Assembly: GCA_022511425.1 (NCBI GenBank)
Contig: JAFLRO010000030.1
Span: 1 to 32,275 of the forward strand
Length of the DNA: 32,275 bases
DNA from: Acetatifactor sp.
GTDB taxonomy: Bacteria > Bacillota > Clostridia > Lachnospirales > Lachnospiraceae
Reading direction: 5' to 3'
Below are positions 25,888-32,275 of the stretch, one piece after another. Position 1 is the first letter of the stretch, and every line of letters begins with the position of its first letter. The position numbers and the translations under genes are program-made. The notes under the pieces were generated by a model, which did not search any database, was not told the origin of the DNA, and saw only the letters and a program-made list of their open reading frames with translations.

Positions 25888-27738
25888 ATGGGTGATGAAA
25901 AAAAGCAGACCATAAAAATACTGAAAGCAGGAGCAAAATGCTTCATTGCGTTGTGGGTTCTTTCTGAAGATTCCCTTTCTTTATTGTTGACCGGTTATAC
26001 TATGGAGGTTCCTATTGCAAAATATTTTTATACAGTTTTAAGCTCTATTGACGGGTGGGGTATAGAGACGATATTCATGGCCTTGGGACTGGGAGTAGTC
26101 TTTTATTTGGTGCGGGACAGACAGAAGAATGCTCGAATTAGTGGGTTAAGTGCCTTTTTTGCAATTTGCACTACTTTCGGGATTAGTTATTCAAAAACAA
26201 ATAGCTGGGATTGTATTTTCCTTTTTGGCCTGCAGTTTGTATTAGCTGTGTTTGTCATGGTCGGGTATTATTTTTTGTATAAGAACTGCCTGCTTTTTCT
26301 GGGATTTATTGTTGAGAAAAAATCTGCATTGTTTACAAGAAAACCCTCAGGTAGAATAGAAAGATTTCTCTTTGAAGAACATCCCTTTCTCGGACCGTTT
26401 TTGTTTATAATGATATTTGCCCTTCCCTGGTTGATCGCTTTTTTTCCAGGCACCCTGCAATGGGATGCTCATGCACAATTATGGCAGGGTCTTGGTGTGA
26501 TAGATAAAAACAGCCATTTCCCCGTGTTTATGACAGAATGGATGAGCGGATGCATTCGGCTTGGACGTTTATTGTTTCACTCGGATTCCATAGGATTGTT
26601 TCTCTATACGGGACCTCAGTTTTTGTACCAGACATTGGTGTTTGCCTATGCCAGCCTTGTGATGAGCAGAAAAAGAGTTCCTGTGCTGATAAGTTGGGGG
26701 AGCTTACTTTTCTGGGGGGTATACCCGTACTTCCAGATATGGGGCTTTACGATGGTGAAGGACAGTATCCAGTATATTTCTGTGTTGCTTCTGGTCACTG
26801 TATTCATAGAGATCATCAGCAGTGAAATGAAACCAAAAGGCTATCAGATAGTACTGTTTATTTTCAGTGTCGCAGGTATTACGTTATCTCGAAACGATGG
26901 CAGATATGTTGCACTGATCACAGTTATTTTTGCAGTGATTTTATACAGAAAATATTGGAAATTGTTCTTAGGGGGGGCATGTGTCTGCCTGGCGCTGGTG
27001 GGAGCAGAGAATCTGTACATGTCACACTTTCAGATATCGCAGGGCGAGGTGGGCGAGATGCTTTCCATTCCCCTGCAGCAGACAGCCAGATATCTCAAGG
27101 AACATTATGATGAAATAACAGAAGAAGAGGAAGAAGTGTTAGGAAGAGGATTTACTGTTTCGTTGGAACGGGTGGGCAATTTATATAATCCTATAATTTC
27201 GGATCCGGTCAAGAGCAATTTTATAGCAGCTCATGATGTGTCGTATTTAAAAGAGTATCTTGCCGTTTGGTTTCATCAGATGTTAAAGCATCCTGACACT
27301 TATATACAGGCGTTTATAAATCATACATATGGTTATTTTTATCCCAATGTTCATAATTATGGCGACTATATTGCAATTTTCTATATTGGAAATTCGGAGC
27401 ATTGGCAGGATGGGCATTTAGATATAGAATTTACAATGGGCTCCCCCTATATCAGACGGGTGCTGGCGCACACAGTATACTTAGCAGAAAAGATCCCTGT
27501 GGTCAGTATGTTTTTAAGTGCCGGATTTTATGTGTATGTCTTACTGGGAGAGTTTGTATTTCTGGTCAGCAGGAACCGAAGGACGATAGCCATACTGATT
27601 CCGGGGCTCTGTGTTGTTTTGATCTGTATGGCATCTCCGGTTAACGGGTATCTGCGATATATAATGCCTGTGATGGCGACAACACCGGTTACTTTAGCCT
27701 GGTGTTACATTGTGAACGATAGGAGAAAGGAAAAATAA
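25888..27738 (+). CDS. Large polytopic membrane protein, DUF6020-like (GT-C type)
   Basis: This 616-residue protein has about 12-14 hydrophobic segments. After an N-terminal bundle comes the loop motif FFPGTLQWDAHAQLWQG (about residues 185-202), whose acidic residue sits where GT-C transferases carry a catalytic acid. A larger extracytoplasmic domain (about 370-500, including NHTYGYFYPNVHNYG) is followed by helices with SPVNGYLRYIMPVMATTP. This looks like the DUF6020 group of Firmicutes membrane proteins; I infer a cell-surface glycosyltransferase role, not proven. A weak Shine-Dalgarno (AGGGATGG) precedes the ATG, 30 bases after alaS, so it may be transcribed by read-through from alaS. It shares one base with the next gene (TAATG). 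A decayed paralogue lies at 29455-30480. Confidence 0.7.
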   Translation: MGDEKKQTIKILKAGAKCFIALWVLSEDSLSLLLTGYTMEVPIAKYFYTVLSSIDGWGIETIFMALGLGVVFYLVRDRQKNARISGLSAFFAICTTFGISYSKTNSWDCIFLFGLQFVLAVFVMVGYYFLYKNCLLFLGFIVEKKSALFTRKPSGRIERFLFEEHPFLGPFLFIMIFALPWLIAFFPGTLQWDAHAQLWQGLGVIDKNSHFPVFMTEWMSGCIRLGRLLFHSDSIGLFLYTGPQFLYQTLVFAYASLVMSRKRVPVLISWGSLLFWGVYPYFQIWGFTMVKDSIQYISVLLLVTVFIEIISSEMKPKGYQIVLFIFSVAGITLSRNDGRYVALITVIFAVILYRKYWKLFLGGACVCLALVGAENLYMSHFQISQGEVGEMLSIPLQQTARYLKEHYDEITEEEEEVLGRGFTVSLERVGNLYNPIISDPVKSNFIAAHDVSYLKEYLAVWFHQMLKHPDTYIQAFINHTYGYFYPNVHNYGDYIAIFYIGNSEHWQDGHLDIEFTMGSPYIRRVLAHTVYLAEKIPVVSMFLSAGFYVYVLLGEFVFLVSRNRRTIAILIPGLCVVLICMASPVNGYLRYIMPVMATTPVTLAWCYIVNDRRKEK

Positions 27739-29243
27739 TGGGTAACAGGAAAAAAAAGTTCATAATTATAAATATTCTTTCTATTTTGGCTCTACTGGTG
27801 GTGATTTTTCCGCTATTACTTATTTCGAAGTATAATTATCCATCTGCGGATGATTGGAGCTTTGGTGCGAAGGGATATGAAATTCTGCAATCTGGTGGTG
27901 GTTTTTTGCAATTGCTGAAAGCGACTTTTGCCACTATACAGCAAAATTACCAAAACTGGGAGGGGCGTTTTTCAGCCGTTTTTTTTGCTTCTTTACAGCC
28001 GGGAATCTGGGGTGAAAAGTACTATAGTATAGTTGCTTATCTGATGATAGGTATGCTTATCTTTTCTGAAACAATATTATGTAAGTTTTTTATAAATTTC
28101 AGCGCTCAGAAGCAAAATAACTGGTATACTCTGCCAATCATCATACCTGCATTGATCATGCAGATTCTTTATTCACCGTATCCGGAAGAGAGCTTTTACT
28201 GGTATACAGGCGCTGTGAATTACACATTTGTTTATGGGTTGTCATTGTTTTTAATTGTTTTGTTTATTAAGCTGGCTACACAGCAATATCCGATATGGAA
28301 ATATATTTTATTGGCGATTTTAACCTGTATTATGGCTATTCTTGTGGGTGGGAATAATTTTTCTACAAGTTTATCATGCTTTTTGTCTTTATGTATTTTA
28401 TCAGTTTTATTTCTTTTTATTAAGAGGAAAGCGTTTTACAGAACTTGGTTTGTCACAGCGTTCATGGGAGTGTCATTGATGATATGTATTCTTGCGCCCG
28501 GAAATGCCAATCGATTAAACAGCAACTTTGGGGGGACAACAGGTAATGCATTTGAGGCAATCCTGATGTCACTTGTCCGATCTGCCACCAATATTTATTC
28601 ATGGACCTTCTACACTAAGATTCCGCTGATGCTTGTTTTTGTCATTCCGTTTATGTGGATGGCTGTAAAGAATATGGTATATAGGTTTTATATGCCAGTG
28701 CTTTTTTCTGTAATAACCTTTGGCCTCTATGCCTCTCAATGCACTGCTACTATGTATGTGAGTGGCGCTACCGGCGGAGGCCGTATGGATGATGTTTTGT
28801 TTTATTCCTATGTCATCTGGATCGTAGGGAATGTCTTTTACTGGCTGGGATGGTTCAACAAACGGGAGTATAAGCTGTCAGTGATGATAGATAAGGTTGG
28901 GACGAAGCTGGACAAGTTTCTGCTGCTATATTGTGCGTTTATTGGCTGTATTTTGGTTTTCTTTATTTACAAAACGGATTTACGGACGATTACCAGCTAT
29001 AAGGCATACAGAAATTGGCGTCAGGGTTTTGCTCAGCAGTATGCAGCTGAGTGGGACGCCAGACTGGAAGTCCTGCACGATGACAGTGTGAAAGAAGTGG
29101 AATTTGCACCATTGACCGTTCAACCGGAAATGCTGTTATACACGGATTTGCAGGAGGAAACGGGTTACTACTGGGTGAACAATGCCTGTGCTATATATTA
29201 CAACAAGACATATATCCATATTGTACCACCGGAGACTCAGTAG
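27738..29243 (+). CDS. Polytopic membrane protein, DUF6056-like
   Basis: This 501-residue protein has about 11 membrane segments. The first extracytoplasmic loop contains NYPSADDWSFG (about residues 35-45) with a conserved acidic pair, then QNWEGRFSAVFF, the signature I associate with DUF6056 proteins, which resemble GT-C glycosyltransferases. A long extracytoplasmic segment at the C-terminus (DLRTITSYKAYRNWRQGF to the end) is soluble. Its ATG overlaps the stop of the preceding gene by one base, so the two are translationally coupled and probably work on the same surface polymer. AAAGGAAAAA serves as Shine-Dalgarno. Base composition is AT-richer than alaS. Function is inferred only. Confidence 0.72.
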   Translation: MGNRKKKFIIINILSILALLVVIFPLLLISKYNYPSADDWSFGAKGYEILQSGGGFLQLLKATFATIQQNYQNWEGRFSAVFFASLQPGIWGEKYYSIVAYLMIGMLIFSETILCKFFINFSAQKQNNWYTLPIIIPALIMQILYSPYPEESFYWYTGAVNYTFVYGLSLFLIVLFIKLATQQYPIWKYILLAILTCIMAILVGGNNFSTSLSCFLSLCILSVLFLFIKRKAFYRTWFVTAFMGVSLMICILAPGNANRLNSNFGGTTGNAFEAILMSLVRSATNIYSWTFYTKIPLMLVFVIPFMWMAVKNMVYRFYMPVLFSVITFGLYASQCTATMYVSGATGGGRMDDVLFYSYVIWIVGNVFYWLGWFNKREYKLSVMIDKVGTKLDKFLLLYCAFIGCILVFFIYKTDLRTITSYKAYRNWRQGFAQQYAAEWDARLEVLHDDSVKEVEFAPLTVQPEMLLYTDLQEETGYYWVNNACAIYYNKTYIHIVPPETQ

Positions 29244-29297
29244 GAAAAATAGATGAAAGCCCTGGTTCCCAAGCTATGTTGGTGAGAATAGATTGAG

Positions 29298-29429
29298 GGC
29301 ATCGTTGTCCTGCCAGGCGGCGGTGGCGGTGGATGTCCCAACATGACTCCGGCAGGAGGCAAGAACCCCGCAGGTATCCCTGCAACAATTACAGAGGCTG
29401 CAAAGGTACTGGAAGGGTAGATCGGATAA
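29298..29429 (+). pseudogene. Degenerate copy of the alaS 3' end
   Basis: In one frame this stretch reads GIVVLPGGGGGGCPNM, then AGGKNPAGIPATITEAAKVL, which matches the last 40 or so residues of AlaS at 25726-25857. A CAG has become TAG at 29418-29420, and the original TAA survives at 29427-29429. The DNA after it (29430-29458) still matches the alaS-DUF6020 spacer. Weaker similarity may reach back to about 29265. There is no start, so it is a fossil of a duplicated segment. Confidence 0.88.
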
Positions 29430-29454
29430 ACTGACAACATCTAGGGATGGTAAG

Positions 29455-30480
29455 GTGCAATGGGATGCTTATGCACAATTACGGCAGGGTCTTGGTGTGG
29501 AAGACATAAACGGACATTATCCCGTGTTTATGACAGAATGGATGAGCGGATGCATTCGGCTTGGGCGCTTGCTGTTTCACTCGGATTCTATTGGATTGTT
29601 TCTCTATACAGGACCGCAGTTTTTTACCAGACATTGGTGTTTGCCTATGCCAGCCTTGTGATGAGCAGAAAAAGAGTTCCTGTGCTGATAAAATAGTTCT
29701 TAGGGGGGCATGTGTCTGTCTTGCGCTGGTGGGAGCACAGAATCTGTATATGTCACACTTTCAGATATCGCAGGGTGAGATAGGCGAGATGCTTTCCATT
29801 CCCCTGCAGCAGACGGCCAGATACCTCAAGGAGCATTATGATGAAATAACAGAAGAAGAGGCAGAAGTGCTAGGAAGAGGATTCACAGTGTCCTTGAAAC
29901 AAGTGGGGAAATATATGACCCAATAATTTCGGATCCGGTCAAGGCCAATTTTTTACCAGCCCCTGACACATCGTATTTAAAAGAGTATTTTTCTGTTTGG
30001 TTTCATCAGATGTTAAAACGCCCTGACACTTATATACAGGCGTTTATTAACCATGCATACGGTTATTTTTATCCCAATGTTCATAATTATGGCTATTATA
30101 TTGCTTATTTTTATTTTGGGAATACAGAACATTGGCAGGAAAGTTATATAGACATTAAATTTGCAATGGATTCCCCTTATGCCAGACGGATTTTGGAGCA
30201 CACATTGTATTTGACAGAAAAGCTGCCGGTTGTCAGTATGTTTTTGAGCGCTGGATTCTATGTGTATATTTTACTGGGAGAGTTTGTATTTCTGTTTTCC
30301 AGAAACCGAAGATCAATAGCTGTATTGATACCAGATTTCTGTGTCGTTTTAATCTGTATGGCATCTCCGGTTAACGGATATCTGCGATATATAATGCCTG
30401 TGATGGCGACAACACCGGTCATTTTAGCCTGGTGTTACATTGTTAGCGAGAAGAGAATGGAAAGAGAAGGGAATATGTAA
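29455..30480 (+). pseudogene. Decayed paralogue of the DUF6020-like gene
   Basis: This segment aligns with the intact gene at 25888-27738 but is broken in several ways. The first 572 bases of the gene are deleted at a shared AATGGG (29459-29464 against 25887 and 26459). A second deletion of about 268 bases (26692-26960 of the intact copy) joins at 29692. One-base losses shift the frame near 29625 (a G missing from CAGTTTTTGTACC) and near 29920. The last 156 codons (30010-30480) are open and encode a protein with many conservative changes relative to the intact copy, ending WCYIVSEKRMEREGNM. The conservative pattern suggests it was a working paralogue before decay. No start codon or Shine-Dalgarno supports translation now. 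Homology runs a few bases into the start of a lost second DUF6056-like gene. Confidence 0.9.
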
Positions 30481-30555
30481 CAGAAAAACAGACCGCGGAT
30501 ACCGTACAGAGGATAATTTGCAAACATACAAAAATACAATTCCAGGAAAAAATGG

Positions 30556-30583
30556 TTGACGAATCCAAGTTTTGTGTTATAAT
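30556..30583 (+). promoter_or_regulatory. Promoter of rpsU
   Basis: TTGACG (30556-30561) and TATAAT (30578-30583) are 16 bases apart, and TGT directly before the -10 makes it an extended -10 promoter. The transcript would begin near 30590, leaving a leader of about 75 bases before rpsU. Confidence 0.88.
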
Positions 30584-30666
30584 ATAAAATGTGTATGTGC
30601 AAGCGCAATACATAATATTAACCCAATCAGTCGTGTGCTTATGGGACTGAAGGGAGGTCGGGTAGA

Positions 30667-30843
30667 GTGTCAAACGTAATCGTAAAGGAAAATGAAACTC
30701 TGGACAGCGCACTGCGCCGTTTCAAGAGAAGCTGCGCTAAAGCTGGTATTCAGCAGGAGATCCGCAAGCGCGAACATTACGAGAAGCCAAGCGTAAGACG
30801 TAAGAAAAAGTCTGAAGCAGCCAGAAAACGTAAATATAACTAA
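30667..30843 (+). CDS. rpsU: 30S ribosomal protein S21
   Basis: A 58-residue basic protein is read from a GTG start: (M)[18 protein letters not shown], then [20 protein letters not shown] and a Lys/Arg-rich tail [15 protein letters not shown]. This is ribosomal protein S21, which sits by the 3' end of 16S rRNA and takes part in initiation. GGGAGG (30652-30657) lies 9 bases before the GTG, and no ATG fits. Length and sequence are those of complete Firmicutes S21. It forms a single-gene unit with its own promoter and terminator. Confidence 0.97.
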   Translation: MSNVIVKENETLDSALRRFKRSCAKAGIQQEIRKREHYEKPSVRRKKKSEAARKRKYN

Positions 30844-30867
30844 AACACGATATTTAGAAATGAGCAG

Positions 30868-30901
30868 ACCCTCAGTCATACGACTGAGGGTTTTCTGGTT
30901 T
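30868..30901 (+). terminator. Intrinsic terminator of rpsU
   Basis: CCCTCAGTC (30869-30877) and GACTGAGGG (30882-30890) form a perfect 9-bp stem with loop ATAC, extended by an A-T pair, and TTTTCTGGTTT follows. It lies 25 bases after the rpsU stop. Confidence 0.92.
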
Positions 30902-30974
30902 GCCGGCATTCTTGTTCTAAAATTTTCACCGTTTCATATCATTAAATTAAAGACGGCCGCAGTACGCTTTCCGC

Positions 30975-31008
30975 GTCTGCAGCCATAGACAGATATGGAG
31001 CGGCAGAC
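30975..31008 (+). promoter_or_regulatory. Hairpin over the dacA-like Shine-Dalgarno
   Basis: GTCTGC (30975-30980) pairs with GCAGAC (31003-31008), and CCATA (30983-30987) with TATGG (30994-30998), leaving a 6-base loop. The Shine-Dalgarno GGAG (30997-31000) is partly inside the inner stem and internal loop, two to three bases before the ATG at 31011. Folding would lower translation. Regulation is an inference; the stem is only 11 bp. Confidence 0.4.
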
Positions 31009-31010
31009 TT

Positions 31011-32174
31011 ATGTTTACTAAAAAATCCTTCACGGCTGCGTTCCTGACAGTCATACTGTGGTTTTCCACAGCTCTGCCGGTCAGTAGCGCCAATGTTACT
31101 ATTTCCGCCCCGTCAGCAATCCTCATCGAGAGCTCCACGGGGCAGGTAATCTACGAACTGAATGCCACGGAAAGGAGAAGCCCCGCCAGCGTCACAAAAA
31201 TCATGACATTGCTCCTGACCTTTGAAGCCATTGACGCAGGAAAGGCCAACCTGTCAGATCAGGTAATTGTCAGCCGGCACGCAAGCTCTATGGGAGGTTC
31301 CCAGGTATTTCTGGCTGAAAATGAAACCCAGACTCTGGACACCATGATTAAGTGCATTGCCGTAGCTTCAGGAAATGATGCCAGCGTGGCAGTGGCGGAA
31401 CACATTGCCGGCAGCGAGGAAGCCTTTGTGGCCTTGATGAACCGGAAAGCCGAGGAGTTGGGTATGGTGGACACTCATTTTGAAGATTGCTGTGGCCTCA
31501 CCGATTCCGATAACCATTACTCCACAGCCAAGGACATAGCCATCATGTCCAGAGCGTTGACCACCAAGCACCCTGAAGTGTTCAACTATACCACAATATG
31601 GATGGAAGACATTATCCACGAGACTGCCCAGGGAACCAGCAATTTTACCCTGACCAACACCAACAAGCTCATAAAGCAGTACCAGTATGCCACGGGCTTA
31701 AAGACAGGTTCCACCTCCAAGGCTATGTTCTGTCTTTCAGCTACAGCTTCCAAGGACGGTATTGACCTGATTGCAGTGGTCATGGGGGCACAGGACAATG
31801 AACACCGGGTACAGGATGCCCAGACGCTGTTGACATATGGATTTAATGTCTGCAATCTGTACATAGATGCCAATCAGGAAGATCTTGCACCACTGCCAGT
31901 AGAGAAAGGTGTTGAGGAAGAGGTAGACCTGGTGATTTTCGGGGAATTCCGTTACCTGGACACTCAGGGTAGTGATCTGTCCGCCATGGTAAAAATAAAA
32001 GAACTGCCGGAGAGCGTTCAGGCACCGGTTGTGGAGGGCAGTCAGGTGGGCAGGGTCAGGTATTACTTAAATGGTGTTGAAGTAGGCAGTGTACCCATCC
32101 TCTGTGGATCCAGTGTAGAGAAAGCAGGCTATGTAGATTACCTGAAAAAAATTTGGCAACTTTATCTTTTATAG
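31011..32174 (+). CDS. D-alanyl-D-alanine carboxypeptidase (S11 family, DacA/DacF-like)
   Basis: This 387-residue protein is a low-molecular-mass penicillin-binding protein that trims the terminal D-Ala from peptidoglycan stem peptides. A signal peptide (1-27, ending PVSSA) directs it outside. The catalytic motifs are complete: SVTK (S60 nucleophile, K63), SGN (120-122) and KTG (231-233). The PBP5-type C-terminal domain follows (about 285-375, beta-rich), and the last residues (YLKKIWQLYLL) form a short amphipathic anchor. A GGAG lies 10 bases before the ATG. No promoter is evident in the 110-base gap after the rpsU terminator. Spore-related and vegetative carboxypeptidases cannot be told apart from this sequence, so no gene symbol is given. 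Confidence 0.92.
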   Translation: MFTKKSFTAAFLTVILWFSTALPVSSANVTISAPSAILIESSTGQVIYELNATERRSPASVTKIMTLLLTFEAIDAGKANLSDQVIVSRHASSMGGSQVFLAENETQTLDTMIKCIAVASGNDASVAVAEHIAGSEEAFVALMNRKAEELGMVDTHFEDCCGLTDSDNHYSTAKDIAIMSRALTTKHPEVFNYTTIWMEDIIHETAQGTSNFTLTNTNKLIKQYQYATGLKTGSTSKAMFCLSATASKDGIDLIAVVMGAQDNEHRVQDAQTLLTYGFNVCNLYIDANQEDLAPLPVEKGVEEEVDLVIFGEFRYLDTQGSDLSAMVKIKELPESVQAPVVEGSQVGRVRYYLNGVEVGSVPILCGSSVEKAGYVDYLKKIWQLYLL

Positions 32175-32211
32175 AAATCCATATTATGATAAAATGTCCG
32201 CAAAGGGCAGA

Positions 32212-32274
32212 GTCAAATGTTCGAATAAGCATATGCCGAGCTTGCTCGAGCAGATGCTTGTTCGAACATTTGAC
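32212..32274. repeat. 63-base near-perfect palindrome at the window edge
   Basis: Bases 32212-32236 pair with 32250-32274 (24 of 25 positions, including one G-T; the single mismatch is 32233/32253). The centre adds CGAG/CTCG around CTTG. Outer arm sequence: GTCAAATGTTCGAA and TTCGAACATTTGAC. It starts 38 bases after the carboxypeptidase stop. The window ends one base later, so a following T-run cannot be judged. It may be a strong terminator, a dispersed palindromic repeat, or a site for a dimeric protein. Confidence 0.75.
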
Positions 32275-32275
32275 G

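Noticed and set aside
30010..30480. Separate 156-aa membrane protein gene
   Set aside because: It matches the C-terminal quarter of the gene at 25888 and is preceded by frameshifted remnants of the same gene, so it is the tail of a pseudogene rather than an independent gene.

Overview
The window looks like a piece of a Clostridia chromosome, most likely family Lachnospiraceae. This is inferred from gene content: DUF4349 lipoprotein, giant two-domain acyl-CoA dehydratase activase, era/yqzL-like/recO cluster, eukaryal-type glycyl-tRNA synthetase and M16C peptidase. Purine-rich Shine-Dalgarno sites and sigma-A type promoters fit. No tRNA, rRNA, CRISPR array, complete insertion sequence or prophage was seen.

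Bases 1-3290 look accessory. A small ribbon-helix-helix protein (minus strand) faces a serine recombinase across a promoter region with three AT-rich direct repeats. Next come a 470-base gap with gene-remnant signal and an AT-rich polytopic GT39-like glycosyltransferase. A 53-base imperfect palindrome separates this block from the convergent 1411-residue acyl-CoA dehydratase activase (3306-7541).

Bases 7924-23034 are a long run of plus-strand genes. They are a rhomboid-fold protein without visible catalytic residues and with a C-terminal Cys cluster; a sigma-70-like protein lacking region 4, overlapping a small unknown gene; an M16C metallopeptidase; a DUF4349 lipoprotein; era; a yqzL-like gene overlapping recO; recO; a lipoprotein; glyS; and a pair made of a J-like TPR protein without HPD plus an HscC-like Hsp70. 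An intrinsic terminator closes the run at 23055-23090.

Bases 23121-30480 begin with a near-consensus promoter and alaS, followed by two large polytopic membrane proteins (DUF6020-like and DUF6056-like, both GT-C type). A decayed second copy of the alaS 3' end plus the DUF6020-like gene follows. It records an old tandem duplication later eroded by internal deletions and frameshifts. Bases 30556-32275 hold rpsU (GTG start) with its own promoter and terminator, then a D-Ala-D-Ala carboxypeptidase gene, and a 63-base palindrome at the window's edge.

Most of the plus-strand genes are translation, chaperone or envelope housekeeping. The points of most interest are the sigma-like/unknown overlapping pair, the HPD-less J-TPR/HscC pair, the duplicated and decaying GT-C locus next to alaS, an 81-base foldable leader that hides the Shine-Dalgarno of the yqzL-like gene, and the recombinase/RHH module.
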